From the NCBI RefSeq assembly GCF_046297895.1, contig NZ_JBKBHC010000003.1:310001-374000 (forward strand): a stretch of DNA of 64,000 nucleotides, read 5' to 3'. This document shows, piece after piece, positions 49,739-61,707 of the stretch (the stretch's first letter is position 1; every line of letters starts with the position of its first letter). Made by a program: the position numbers and the translations under genes. The notes beneath the pieces were generated by a model, which was given only the letters and a program-made list of their open reading frames with translations, ran no database searches and was not told the origin of the DNA. Origin of the DNA: Ferrovibrio sp046297895. Its GTDB lineage: Bacteria > Pseudomonadota > Alphaproteobacteria > Ferrovibrionales > Ferrovibrionaceae.

Positions 49739-50611
49739 TTACCGCGTCGGCGTCGGATGTTCGCCGCGATAGTCGTAGAAGCCGCGGTTGGTCTTGCGGC
49801 CGAGCCAGCCGGCCTCGACGTATTTCACGAGAAGAGGACACGGGCGGTATTTGCTGTCGGCCAGGCCCTCGTAGAGCACCTGCATGATCGAGAGGCAGGT
49901 GTCGAGGCCGATGAAGTCCGCAAGCTGAAGCGGCCCCATCGGATGGTTGGCGCCCAGCCGCATCGCCGTGTCGATGGCTTCCACCGAGCCCACGCCCTCA
50001 TAGAGGGTGTAGATCGCCTCGTTGATCATCGGCAGCAGGATGCGGTTGACGATGAAGGCGGGGAAGTCTTCCGAATTGGCCGGGGTCTTGCCCAGCTTCA
50101 CGGTCAGCTCGCGCACCTGGCGGAAGGTTTCCTCATCGGTGGCGATGCCGCGGATCAGCTCGACCAGCTGCATCACCGGCACCGGGTTCATGAAATGCAT
50201 GCCCATGAACTTTTCCGGCCGGTCGGTGGCCGAGGCCAGCCGGGTCACCGAGATCGACGAGGTGTTGGTGGCGAGCAGCGCGGATGGCTTCAGCACCGGG
50301 CAGAGATCGGCGAAGATCTTTTTCTTCACCGCCTCGTTCTCGGTGGCGGCCTCGACCACGAAATCGGTCTCGGCGAAGACGCGGATGTCGTTGGAGGTGC
50401 GGATGCGGGTCAGCGCCGCGGCCTTGTCGGCCTCGGCGATCTTGCCGCGGGCGACCTGCCGGTTCATGTTGCCGGTGATGGTCTCCAGCGCCTTGTTGAG
50501 CTGGGCCTCGTTGATGTCCTGCAGCACGACATCATAGCCGGCCAGGGCGCAGACATGGGCGATACCGTTGCCCATCTGGCCCGCGCCGATCACCCCAATC
50601 GTCTTGATCAT
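49739..50611 (-). CDS. hbd: 3-hydroxybutyryl-CoA dehydrogenase
   Basis: 290 aa. IKTIGVIGAGQMGNGIAHVCALAGYDVVLQDI is the NAD-binding Rossmann start; FMGMHFMNPVPVMQLVELI holds the catalytic His-Glu pair region; GFIVNRILLPMINEAI-like FPAFIVNRILLPM follows. It oxidises 3-hydroxybutyryl-CoA to acetoacetyl-CoA in beta-oxidation, or the reverse in butyrate/PHB-type metabolism. It is 22 bp after etfA in an etfB-etfA-hbd operon. Confidence 0.95.
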   Translation of the reverse strand: MIKTIGVIGAGQMGNGIAHVCALAGYDVVLQDINEAQLNKALETITGNMNRQVARGKIAEADKAAALTRIRTSNDIRVFAETDFVVEAATENEAVKKKIFADLCPVLKPSALLATNTSSISVTRLASATDRPEKFMGMHFMNPVPVMQLVELIRGIATDEETFRQVRELTVKLGKTPANSEDFPAFIVNRILLPMINEAIYTLYEGVGSVEAIDTAMRLGANHPMGPLQLADFIGLDTCLSIMQVLYEGLADSKYRPCPLLVKYVEAGWLGRKTNRGFYDYRGEHPTPTR

Positions 50612-50633
50612 GCGGTTCCCGGTCCTTCGCGGC

Positions 50634-51569
50634 TTACTTGGACAGCTCGGCTTCGAGCTCGGGCAGCAGCTTGAACAGGTCGCCGACCAGGCCGTAATCG
50701 GCGACCTGGAAGATCGGCGCCTCCTCGTCCTTGTTGATGGCGACGATCACCTTGCTGTCCTTCATGCCGGCCAGGTGCTGGATGGCGCCCGAGATGCCGA
50801 CGGCGATGTAGAGCTGCGGCGCGACGATCTTGCCGGTCTGGCCGACCTGGTAGTCGTTCGGCACGAAGCCGGCATCCACCGCGGCGCGGCTGGCGCCGAC
50901 GGCGGCGCCCAGCTTGTCGGCCACGGCCTCGATCAGCTTGAAATTCTCGCCCGAGCCCATGCCGCGACCGCCCGAGACGACGATCTTGGCCGAGGTCAGC
51001 TCCGGACGGTCCGACTTCTGCAGTTCCTGGCCGATGAATTTCGACAGGCCCGGATCGGCATCGGCGTCGGCCTTCTCGATGGCGGCAGAACCGCCCTCGG
51101 CGCTGGCGGCCTGGAAGCCGGTGGCGCGCACGGTGATCACCTTGATGGCGTCCGAGGACTGCACGGTGGCCATGGCGTTGCCGGCATAGATCGGACGGAC
51201 AAACGTATCCGCCGACTTCACTTCGACGATGCCCGAGATCTGCATCACGTCGAGCAATGCTGCGACGCGCGGCATCACGTTCTTGCCCGAGGTGGTCTCG
51301 GGCGCCAGGATGGCGGCATAGCCCTTGCCCAGCTTGGCCACCAGCGGCGCCATCGCCTCGGCCAGGCCGTGGGCGTAATGCGCGGCCTCGACCTGGATCA
51401 CCTTGGCCACGCCCGCGATCTTGGCAGCAGCTGCTGCTGCCGCGCCGCAATTCTCGCCGGCCACCAGCACGTGCACGTCGCCGTCAATCTTGGTCGCGGC
51501 GGTGACGGTGTTCAGGGTCGGCGCCTTGATCGAGGCGTTGTCGTGTTCAGCGATAACCAGAACGCTCAT
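50634..51569 (-). CDS. etfA: electron transfer flavoprotein alpha subunit
   Basis: 311 aa. MSVLVIAEHDNASIKAPTLNTVTAA is the family start; the FAD-binding C-terminal domain has VVSGGRGMGSGENFKLIEAVADKLGAAVGASRAAVDAGF and GQTGKIVAPQLYIAVGISGAIQHLAGM. It carries electrons from acyl-CoA dehydrogenases to ETF:quinone oxidoreductase as a heterodimer with EtfB. Two bp separate it from etfB. Confidence 0.97.
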   Translation of the reverse strand: MSVLVIAEHDNASIKAPTLNTVTAATKIDGDVHVLVAGENCGAAAAAAAKIAGVAKVIQVEAAHYAHGLAEAMAPLVAKLGKGYAAILAPETTSGKNVMPRVAALLDVMQISGIVEVKSADTFVRPIYAGNAMATVQSSDAIKVITVRATGFQAASAEGGSAAIEKADADADPGLSKFIGQELQKSDRPELTSAKIVVSGGRGMGSGENFKLIEAVADKLGAAVGASRAAVDAGFVPNDYQVGQTGKIVAPQLYIAVGISGAIQHLAGMKDSKVIVAINKDEEAPIFQVADYGLVGDLFKLLPELEAELSK

Positions 51570-51571
51570 CT

Positions 51572-52321
51572 TTAGATCACTCCCGCTTCGGTCTTCAGCT
51601 TTTGCACCAGGGTCGCCACGTCGGGCACCTTGATGCCGGCCGAACGCTTCGGCGGCTCCTCGACCGACAGGGTCTTCAGCCGCGGCGCGATATCCACGCC
51701 GAAATCCTCCGGCGTCTTCTCGTCGATCGGCTTCTTCTTCGCCTTCATGATGTTGGGCAGGCTGGCATAACGCGGCTCGTTCAGGCGCAGGTCGGTGGTC
51801 ACCACCGCCGGCAGCTTGATTTCCACCGTCTCCAGGCCGCCGTCGACTTCGCGCACCACGGTGGCCTTGCCGTCGGCAAGCGCCACCTTGTTGGCAAACG
51901 TGCCCTGCGGCCAGTTCATCAGGGCGGCCAGCATCTGGCCGGTCTGGTTGCTGTCGTCGTCGATGGCCTGCTTGCCGACAATCACCAGCTGCGGCTGCTC
52001 GGCCTCGGCGATCTTGGCCAGCAGCTTGGCCACGGCCAGCGGCTGCACTTCCGCGTCGGTCTTCACCAGGATGCCGCGGTCGGCGCCCATGGCCAGCGCG
52101 GTGCGCAGGGTTTCCTGCGCCTGGGCCGGGCCGATCGAGACGGCGATCACTTCGGTGGCGGTGCCGGCTTCCTTCATCCGCACGGCTTCCTCGACGGCGA
52201 TTTCGTCGAAGGGGTTCATCGACATCTTCACGTTGGCGAGGTCGACGCCCGTCTTGTCCGCCTTGACGCGGATCTTGACGTTGTAGTCCACCACGCGCTT
52301 GACCGCGACCAGAACCTTCAT
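51572..52321 (-). CDS. etfB: electron transfer flavoprotein beta subunit
   Basis: 249 aa, the standard length. MKVLVAVKRVVDYNVKIRVKADKTGVDLANVKMSMNPFDEIAVEEA, GKQAIDDDSNQTGQMLAALM and the recognition-loop VVTTDLRLNEPRYASLPNIMKAKKKPI are diagnostic. It binds AMP and docks dehydrogenases. ATG 52327, two codons earlier, is also possible. First gene of the etfB-etfA-hbd operon. Confidence 0.97.
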   Translation of the reverse strand: MKVLVAVKRVVDYNVKIRVKADKTGVDLANVKMSMNPFDEIAVEEAVRMKEAGTATEVIAVSIGPAQAQETLRTALAMGADRGILVKTDAEVQPLAVAKLLAKIAEAEQPQLVIVGKQAIDDDSNQTGQMLAALMNWPQGTFANKVALADGKATVVREVDGGLETVEIKLPAVVTTDLRLNEPRYASLPNIMKAKKKPIDEKTPEDFGVDIAPRLKTLSVEEPPKRSAGIKVPDVATLVQKLKTEAGVI

Positions 52322-52426
52322 GGACATCCAATCCTGATTTATTGAGCGAATAAGCGGCGATACGGATACGGCGCCGGGAAAGACCCAGAAAGACGTGGGC
52401 GCGCGCATGCGTTTTTCGCGCTGCAC

Positions 52427-52453
52427 ACTATAACCCGCCCGGGGGGCTGTCAA
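52427..52453 (-). promoter_or_regulatory. etfB operon promoter
   Basis: On the minus strand TTGACA (52453-52448), 15 bp, TATAGT (52432-52427). Hexamers are strong but the spacer is short; the leader is about 100 nt. Confidence 0.55.
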
Positions 52454-52920
52454 CGAACCGCAATGCGTGGTTTCCGCTCCGTCAGGCATGACTCAAGTCA
52501 TTGCGACGTTGCGTAAATTCGCGCTTTGCGCGCAGCCGGTTTGCATCGGGCCCGACCGTTCCGAACACTTCGGCGCCAGTGGGCGAAAGCGCGCCCATGC
52601 AGCAGTTTCGATGCGTCGAATGACTGCGGCACCGTAGGTGTGCCAGTCGATGCAGCGGAAATGCTGCAGGCGCCGTCTCAGGTCGCCATGTTCGGGTGCC
52701 GTCTGCGGATCGAAATCAAACCGCGCGCTTGGCCACGCTCTGGATCGACAGGCTCGGCCATCTTCTTCTGGTCAGGTTCTTCCGGTCTGGCGGCGCAGAC
52801 GGCACCCCGCCGTCGATCTCTTCAGGCTCGATCCCAGCCGTATCCATCCTGGCGCTCCATTGCGGCTCTGCCGGCCGGCTGTGGAATGTCCGCAGGCATG
52901 CCGAAACAGCCCAATCCGTG
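52454..52920. other. long intergenic region, no supported gene
   Basis: Between the etf promoter and the promoter of the repeat-bearing gene. An open frame on the plus strand (52526-52927) has biased, low-similarity composition (Ser, Arg and Pro rich) and no ribosome binding site. Short minus-strand frames of ~40 codons exist. It may be a decayed gene. Confidence 0.4.
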
Positions 52921-52923
52921 GCA

Positions 52924-52952
52924 TTGACATTTATTCCTATTAATGTACATTA
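52924..52952 (+). promoter_or_regulatory. AT-rich promoter with 12-bp perfect palindrome
   Basis: TTGACA (52924-52929) is followed by an AT-rich tract in which TAATGTACATTA (52941-52952) is a perfect palindrome covering the expected -10 position. It looks like an operator at the promoter of the unknown gene at 52988. The tract (52924-52975) is much more AT-rich than its surroundings. Confidence 0.55.
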
Positions 52953-52987
52953 TATGTTCTATAAGCTGTCGTCAACAGGAGGCCGTC

Positions 52988-53971
52988 ATGGCCCGCGAGT
53001 CATATGATCCGTTCAAGGATGAAACCATCCATCACAGGAAGCCGCGCAAAAAGCCGGTGACGGTGGACTGGAAGCTGGCGGCCAGGCGGGTGGCCGAGGG
53101 GGCCGCGCTTGCCGCCGTCGCCGCCGAACTGGGCATCACGGAAGAGCATTTCTGGCGCCACCTGCGCCGCAGCCTGCGATTCCGCTTTCTGTTGGAGCAG
53201 GCGGTCGAGCGCCGGGCCGGCCTGATCGCCCTGCAATCCCGCGTCGCCCTGCCCGCAGCCGTGTTGGACCGCTGCCTGCAGGCTGAAAGCCTGGATGGCA
53301 GCCTGCTCTCCGCGCTGGTGAGCGATACCCAGGCCGGGCGGGCATCCGGCGGCCCCGCCGGGGATTCATCCGGCCTGATCGACCTTCTGGCCGAAACGGG
53401 GCGCCGCCCGCCCAACATGGCTTTCCGTCGGCGCATCGCCGCCGAGCGGCGGCAGATGGACGCCGCCGTCGCCGTCATCAAGGCCCAGGCCGGCTTCTTG
53501 CGGCCCGCGACCGCCGCCGACCCCGCGCGGACTGCAGCGAACCCCAACGAGCCGGAGCGGACCCAAACGAACCTCAACGAACCGGAGCGGACCCAAACGA
53601 ACCTCAACGAACCGGAGCGGACCCAAACGGACCTCAACGAACCCGAGCGGTCCGAAACGAACCCCAACGGACCGGAACGGTCCGAAACGAACTGCCGCGA
53701 ACCGGAGCGCTCACAAACGGCGCGGACCCAGACGATGCGCGATGATGCAAAACAAGCCACACCGGATCGCGTCCGCCCGGCACCCGCGCCCTACGATCCC
53801 TGGCCCGGCCGCCCGCCGCGCCATCTGGTGCCGAAGCCGCCAGAACCGCGCAGCCGCGCCGCCCTCTATGGCACCATCGTCGACCTCGAGGGCCCGGATC
53901 TTGCCCGCATCCGCGCCATGGGCGGCTTCGATCCGCCCGAGCCGGATGCAGACGGGCCGGCCGATGGGTGA
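52988..53971 (+). CDS. unknown protein with N-terminal HTH-like region and 10-residue tandem repeats
   Basis: 327 aa; I do not recognise the family. Start at ATG 52988 with AGGAGG 6 nt upstream. Residues ~1-80 are basic and helical (RKPRKKPVTVDWKLAARRVAEG, then VAAELGITEEHFWRHLRRSLRFRFLLEQ), where VAAELGITEEHFWRHL resembles a helix-turn-helix. Residues 80-180 are helical. Residues 185-244 hold six copies of a 10-residue unit, consensus N-[PL]-N-E-P-E-R-[TS]-[QE]-T, encoded by a near-exact 30-bp DNA repeat. The C-terminus is proline-rich (PAPAPYDPWPGRPPRHLVPKPPEPRSRAALYG) and ends ARIRAMGGFDPPEPDADG. No signal peptide or membrane segment. Its own operator-like promoter and monocistronic setting fit a regulated DNA-binding or adaptor protein, but that is speculation. 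Confidence 0.75.
   Translation: MARESYDPFKDETIHHRKPRKKPVTVDWKLAARRVAEGAALAAVAAELGITEEHFWRHLRRSLRFRFLLEQAVERRAGLIALQSRVALPAAVLDRCLQAESLDGSLLSALVSDTQAGRASGGPAGDSSGLIDLLAETGRRPPNMAFRRRIAAERRQMDAAVAVIKAQAGFLRPATAADPARTAANPNEPERTQTNLNEPERTQTNLNEPERTQTDLNEPERSETNPNGPERSETNCREPERSQTARTQTMRDDAKQATPDRVRPAPAPYDPWPGRPPRHLVPKPPEPRSRAALYGTIVDLEGPDLARIRAMGGFDPPEPDADGPADG
53541..53720 (+). repeat. 30-bp in-frame tandem repeat, six units
   Basis: Units of exactly 30 bp start at 53541, 53571, 53601, 53631, 53661 and 53691; units 1-3 are almost identical (ACCTCAACGAACCGGAGCGG plus ACCCAAACGA), and units 4-6 drift. There is a hint of a 10-bp sub-period (ACCnnAnCGA). The period is a multiple of three, so the reading frame is kept. 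Confidence 0.95.
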
Positions 53972-53990
53972 GGGCTTGAATGTATTTTCA

Positions 53991-54096
53991 TCATGGCCGG
54001 GCTCGCTCTCTCTTATGCGTCATGGCCGGACTTGTTCCGGCCATCCACGTCTTTCTAATGAATTCGTGGATGCCCGGCACAAGGCCGGGCATGACG
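53991..54096. repeat. composite palindromic intergenic repeat, copy 4
   Basis: GTCATGGCCGGACTTGTTCC and CGGCCATCCACG face CGTGGATGCCCGGCACAAGG and CCGGGCATGACG across ~15 bp, with an extra half copy (TCATGGCCGGGCTCG) at 53991. It separates the unknown gene from clpB. The remaining ~190 bp before clpB hold no gene; CCCTTGAGAAAG near 54146 could be a heat-shock -35, without a convincing -10. Confidence 0.85.
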
Positions 54097-54292
54097 AAGG
54101 AGCATGACGGGAAGAGAGTGCGGCCCGGTCCTTCCGTGTCTCCCTTGAGAAAGATCAACGCGAAAAACCGCGAAAGGGGCTCTTGTACGGAAGCGGGCGC
54201 TTCCCACATCAGATCACGAGAGAGGGGCCCGACAGGAACCTGCCGCTGAAGCGGGGGTTGCGACCAGGGGCTGCCAGCAAGGAGCTCAAGAC

Positions 54293-56899
<2,607 letters not shown>

Positions 56900-56926
56900 C
56901 GGGCGGCGGTCAGTTAAACAAACAGT

Positions 56927-57008
56927 GTCATGGCCGGGCTTGTCCCGGCCATCCACGAGTTGTTTTAAAAGGAAGACATGGATGCCCGGGCCAAGCCCGG
57001 GCATGACG
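56927..57008. repeat. composite palindromic intergenic repeat, copy 5
   Basis: GTCATGGCCGGGCTTGTCCC and CGGCCATCCACGAG face ATGGATGCCCGGGCCAAGCC and CGGGCATGACG. It lies between convergent clpB and the second GST gene and is the most symmetric copy, nearly the same as that at 30691. Confidence 0.88.
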
Positions 57009-57018
57009 AGAAAAGAAC

Positions 57019-57627
57019 TCAATCCCCCGGCAGCATCTTGATATGGCCGGGCTGGCTGGCCACCCGGTCGAGCCAGGCGCGCAGGGCCGGATAGGGCTTA
57101 AGGTCCAGGTCGGCTTCATCGGCGCGGTGGGTGTAGGCGTAGAGCGCGATGTCGGCGATGGTGTAGCGGTTGCCGACGAAGAAATCGTATTTGGCCAGAT
57201 GCGTGTCCATCACGCTCAGCGCGTCGCGGCCGCGTTTCAGGCGGTCGGGCATCTCACTCATGCGCGGATGCTGGCGGCCCAGATGGCGCAGGATGTAGCG
57301 CGGCGTGGCCACATAGGGCTCGTGGCTGTATTGCTCGAAGAACAGCCATTGCAGCACCTGCGCCTTGGCTAAGCGCTCCGACGGCCAGTAGGGCGTGCCG
57401 TCGGCCAGGTAGCACAGGATCGCGTTGCTTTCGGCCAGCACGGTTCCGTCATCCAGTTCCAGCGCCGGGATGCGGCCATTGGGGTTCTTGGCGAGGAATT
57501 CGGGCGTGCGCGTCTCGCCCCTGTCGATGTCGAGTTCGACGGGCGTGTAGGGGATGTTCAGCAGCGCGAGGATCAGCCGGCATTTATAGCCGTTGCCGGA
57601 ATCGAGATAGTCGTAGAGCGTGGGCAT
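57019..57627 (-). CDS. glutathione S-transferase family protein
   Basis: 202 aa. Thioredoxin-fold half (1-80) with MPTLYDYLDSGNGYKCRLILALLNIPYTP, NPNGRIPALELDDGTVLAESNAILCYLADGTPYWP; helical half with QWLFFEQYSHEPYVATPRYI and YTIADIALYAYTHRADEADLDL. The ATG at 57627 follows the T-run of a terminator-like hairpin whose 3' arm carries the GGAG Shine-Dalgarno. The gene lies downstream of mepM on the same strand. Substrate unknown. Confidence 0.93.
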   Translation of the reverse strand: MPTLYDYLDSGNGYKCRLILALLNIPYTPVELDIDRGETRTPEFLAKNPNGRIPALELDDGTVLAESNAILCYLADGTPYWPSERLAKAQVLQWLFFEQYSHEPYVATPRYILRHLGRQHPRMSEMPDRLKRGRDALSVMDTHLAKYDFFVGNRYTIADIALYAYTHRADEADLDLKPYPALRAWLDRVASQPGHIKMLPGD

Positions 57628-57628
57628 G

Positions 57629-57663
57629 AAAAAAACTCCGGGCGGGGTTTCGCACCGGAGTTT
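57629..57663 (-). terminator. terminator-like hairpin embedding the GST ribosome binding site
   Basis: Minus strand: AAACTCCGG (57663-57655), a 13-nt loop, CCGGAGTTT (57641-57633), and a T-run to 57629, then C and the GST ATG (57627-57625). The stem is a perfect 9 bp. The GGAG of the 3' arm (57639-57636) stands 8 nt before the ATG. The structure would end mepM transcription and hide the Shine-Dalgarno of any read-through message. Confidence 0.8.
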
Positions 57664-57722
57664 GGTTCACACCGCGCCGGGCGGCAAATCCAATATTGTA
57701 TCGGTTGTATCAGTCCCGCGGT

Positions 57723-59093
57723 TCAGTCCTGGCGGTTCAGCAGGGCCATCACCGGGGTGCCGCGCATCTCGCGGTCCATGCCCTCGACATGCTTGCGGAA
57801 GCGCTCGTATTCCTTGCCTTCCAGCTTGCGGCCCGAGGGGAAGCGCACGCCGGCGGGGTTCACCTGCTTGCCGTTCACCATCACCTCGTAATGCAGGTGC
57901 GGGCCGGTGGAGCGTCCGGTGGAGCCCACCGCGCCGATGATCTGGCCCTGGCGCACGCGCTGGCCGGTCTTCACGCCCAGCCGGCTCATATGCGCATAGG
58001 CGGTGGCATAGCCGTTGCCGTGCTTGATGCGCACATACTGGCCATAGGCGCCGTTCCAGCCGGCCATCTCCACGGTGCCATCACCGGCGGCCTGGATCGG
58101 GGTGCCGGTGGCGGCGCCGAAATCCACGCCCTTGTGCATCAGGCTGAAGCCGAGGATCGGATGGCGCCGCATGCCGAAGCCCGAGGTCAGCCGCGCGCCG
58201 TCGATCGGCGTGCGCAGCAGCGCCTTGCGCACGCTGGAGCCGGTCGGCGTGAAGTAATCCGCCTCGCCGCCATCGGAGGGCTGATACAGGTAGTAGCGCA
58301 GCTCGCGGCCCGAGAGCGTCATCGACGCGCCGACGATGCGGCCGGTCTTCACCGTCTTGCCCTGGTCGTCGTAATGTCGCTCGAAGAACAGTTCGAAGCG
58401 GTCGCCGGTCTGCACCTCGCGCTGGAAGTCGACATCGTAGGAGAAGATGCGGATCAGTTCGCCGAGCAGGCTGTTGCTCAGGCCCGCATTGATGCCGGCA
58501 TTGTAGAGGCTGTCCTCGATCTCGCCGGCGACGCGGGCGCGGTCGACGTTGAATTCGCGGATCGTCTCGCTGGCGCGGAAGCCGTCATCGGCGCGCACAA
58601 CACTCACCTCGCGCTCGATGCTGGGCGACAACGACATCTCGAACAGGCGGTAGCTGTCGGCGTCGTTGCGCTCGAAGGTGAGCGTGATTTCCTGGCCGAT
58701 CTTCAGCCGGCGCGGATTGAATTTCGCATGCAGCGCATTGATCGCGGCCTGGCTCTCGCCCGGCTCGGCGCCGGCATCGGTGAGCAGCTGCATCAGCGTG
58801 TCGCCCGGCGCCACCGCCACCTTCTTCAGCACGCGCGCTGGCAGCAGATCCTCGGCATTCAGCGTGTCGGGCCACCAGGTATCGGGATGGGTGACGAAGG
58901 ATTCCAGCGTGGGGGCGATGCGGAAGGCCTCGGCCACGGCCTGCTCCACGGCGCGGGCCGGATCCGCCTTGTTGCCGCGCGCCTGCAGGAAGGCCGCGCC
59001 GGCGATCAGCGACGCCATGACGATGGCCGCCGGCAGAATCACCGGGCCCCGCAGCGCCTTGGATTTGGCTAAGCGGCTGGAATCAAAACGCAT
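57723..59093 (-). CDS. M23 family metallopeptidase, MepM-like
   Basis: 456 aa. One N-terminal membrane anchor (about 15-37), a LysM/OapA-like part (VAVAPGDTLMQLLTDAGAEPGES, then FNPRRLKIGQEITLTF), and the LytM domain at ~310-415 with zinc-binding motifs HKGVDFGAATGTPI, HGNGYATAYAHMS and GRSTGPHLHYEV. A periplasmic D,D-endopeptidase of the MepM/YebA type, cutting peptidoglycan cross-links during growth. ATG 59093 chosen (MRFDSSRLAKSK); a GTG two or three codons earlier, directly after GGGGGATTC, is possible. Divergent from the rRNA operon. Confidence 0.92.
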   Translation of the reverse strand: MRFDSSRLAKSKALRGPVILPAAIVMASLIAGAAFLQARGNKADPARAVEQAVAEAFRIAPTLESFVTHPDTWWPDTLNAEDLLPARVLKKVAVAPGDTLMQLLTDAGAEPGESQAAINALHAKFNPRRLKIGQEITLTFERNDADSYRLFEMSLSPSIEREVSVVRADDGFRASETIREFNVDRARVAGEIEDSLYNAGINAGLSNSLLGELIRIFSYDVDFQREVQTGDRFELFFERHYDDQGKTVKTGRIVGASMTLSGRELRYYLYQPSDGGEADYFTPTGSSVRKALLRTPIDGARLTSGFGMRRHPILGFSLMHKGVDFGAATGTPIQAAGDGTVEMAGWNGAYGQYVRIKHGNGYATAYAHMSRLGVKTGQRVRQGQIIGAVGSTGRSTGPHLHYEVMVNGKQVNPAGVRFPSGRKLEGKEYERFRKHVEGMDREMRGTPVMALLNRQD

Positions 59094-59248
59094 AATCGAC
59101 ACGAATCCCCCGTTTACCAAACGCGCCCCCGACCGGGCGGAGAAACTATTGCCAGCCCGGAGTCAGGGGTCAAGAAATTATCGCCGTGCAGGCCAGGAAA
59201 TATTCGGGCGAGTCTGTCTTGCACATACGCAATCTCGTTACCAAATCT

Positions 59249-59274
59249 TGTGGATAAATGGGCACTTATCCCCA
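59249..59274. promoter_or_regulatory. DnaA box pair upstream of the rRNA promoter
   Basis: TGTGGATAA (59249-59257), the exact complement of the DnaA box TTATCCACA, faces TTATCCCCA (59266-59274) about 45 bp before the rRNA -35. Facing, closely spaced sites suggest a DnaA contact between mepM and the rRNA operon. Confidence 0.45.
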
Positions 59275-59309
59275 TTTCGTGGGGTATGTATTTTTTTTGA
59301 AATTAGCCG

Positions 59310-59338
59310 TTGACGGGGAGGGGTGATCTGAATATAAA
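59310..59338 (+). promoter_or_regulatory. rRNA operon promoter
   Basis: TTGACG (59310-59315), 17 bp, TATAAA (59333-59338). The best promoter in the region, ~345 bp before 16S. The leader between it and 16S holds a boxA-like element and a run of short inverted repeats but no gene. Confidence 0.8.
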
Positions 59339-59462
59339 CCGCCCCACGACGCGGTCGGGCGGTGTCCCACAGAGTAGCGTACGGGACAACGGAACGGCAG
59401 CGTCTTTTCTGTCTCTAAAGGGTACCAACCCAGTCAGAGACGGGCTCCTGCGAAGGCAGGAT

Positions 59463-59481
59463 TGTTGTTGGACATCGTGAA
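59463..59481 (+). promoter_or_regulatory. boxA-like antitermination element, leader
   Basis: TGTTGTTGGACATCGTGAA lies in the 16S leader and is repeated exactly before 23S at 61708. Similar GTTNTTTGACATNGTGAA elements before 16S and 23S are known in alphaproteobacterial rRNA operons as Nus-factor boxA sites. Confidence 0.6.
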
Positions 59482-59683
59482 TCGGATGGAAGAGATGCGT
59501 GGGCGGCGGTGCCGATCACACTGATCGATGAGATCATGTGGATCAAAACCGGTTGCTCAAGCATCAAGTAGTAAGGTGTCGGTATCGGCAACGATATCGA
59601 CAACGCTATGCGAGGTCATCACGACCCCCGACCGAAAGGTTGACCGTGGTGATCACAGTAAGAGTAATCGGGATATCTCAAGT

Positions 59684-61177
<1,494 letters not shown>

Positions 61178-61371
61178 CTGAACCTTTGCTTTCGCTCACG
61201 CGAAGCAGGTTCGGTCTTCTAGACACCAGCTGTATCCTGCTCATATCGAGCAAAGGGCAGCTGAGAATTGCACCGCCGCCTTCGTATCTCTTCCAGTCGG
61301 AAAACGTGGTTTGGTGGCTCCCCATTGAGCATCGGTTCGCAAGGGCCGTGCGACCCTGGGGCAAGCGTCCT

Positions 61372-61448
61372 GGGCTCGTAGCTCAGTTGGTTAGAGCGCG
61401 CGCTTGATAAGCGTGAGGTCGGAAGTTCAAATCTTCCCGGGCCCACCA
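61372..61448 (+). tRNA. tRNA-Ile (GAT)
   Basis: 77 nt including encoded CCA. Acceptor GGGCTCG pairs with the 3' CGGGCCC; anticodon GAT in CTTGATAAG; TTCAAATC T-loop. Lies ~200 bp after 16S, the usual first spacer tRNA. Confidence 0.98.
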
Positions 61449-61533
61449 TTCTTTCGGTCGATCGCCGCGGCATGTGCGCGACGGCGCTTAGCTGGTGCAA
61501 GCCAGGCCTGGCGGTTACACCTGAACAAAATTC

Positions 61534-61609
61534 GGGGCTGTAGCTCAGTTGGGAGAGCGCGTGCTTTGCAAGCATGAGGTCATCGGTTCGATCCCGTTCA
61601 GCTCCACCA
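61534..61609 (+). tRNA. tRNA-Ala (TGC)
   Basis: 76 nt including encoded CCA. Acceptor GGGGCTG pairs with CAGCTCC, with the G3-U70 identity pair of alanine tRNAs; anticodon TGC in CTTTGCAAG; TTCGATC T-loop. Second spacer tRNA. Confidence 0.98.
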
Positions 61610-61707
61610 CTTCTCTTGTTCAGTGGCGGTGGTTTTCCGACTTCGAGATGACGGTTTCGGTATGCGCATCGTGGATCAAGGCCCCTGGCCTCCCGTTCGT
61701 ATGCCGC

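Noticed and set aside
52526..52927. 133-codon frame in the gap before the repeat-bearing gene
   Set aside because: No ribosome binding site, skewed composition and no recognisable feature; other frames in the gap look equally (un)convincing.
53541..53720. Regular 30-bp repeats considered as a CRISPR array
   Set aside because: The units are contiguous with no unique spacers, keep an open reading frame and encode a protein repeat; no cas genes are near.
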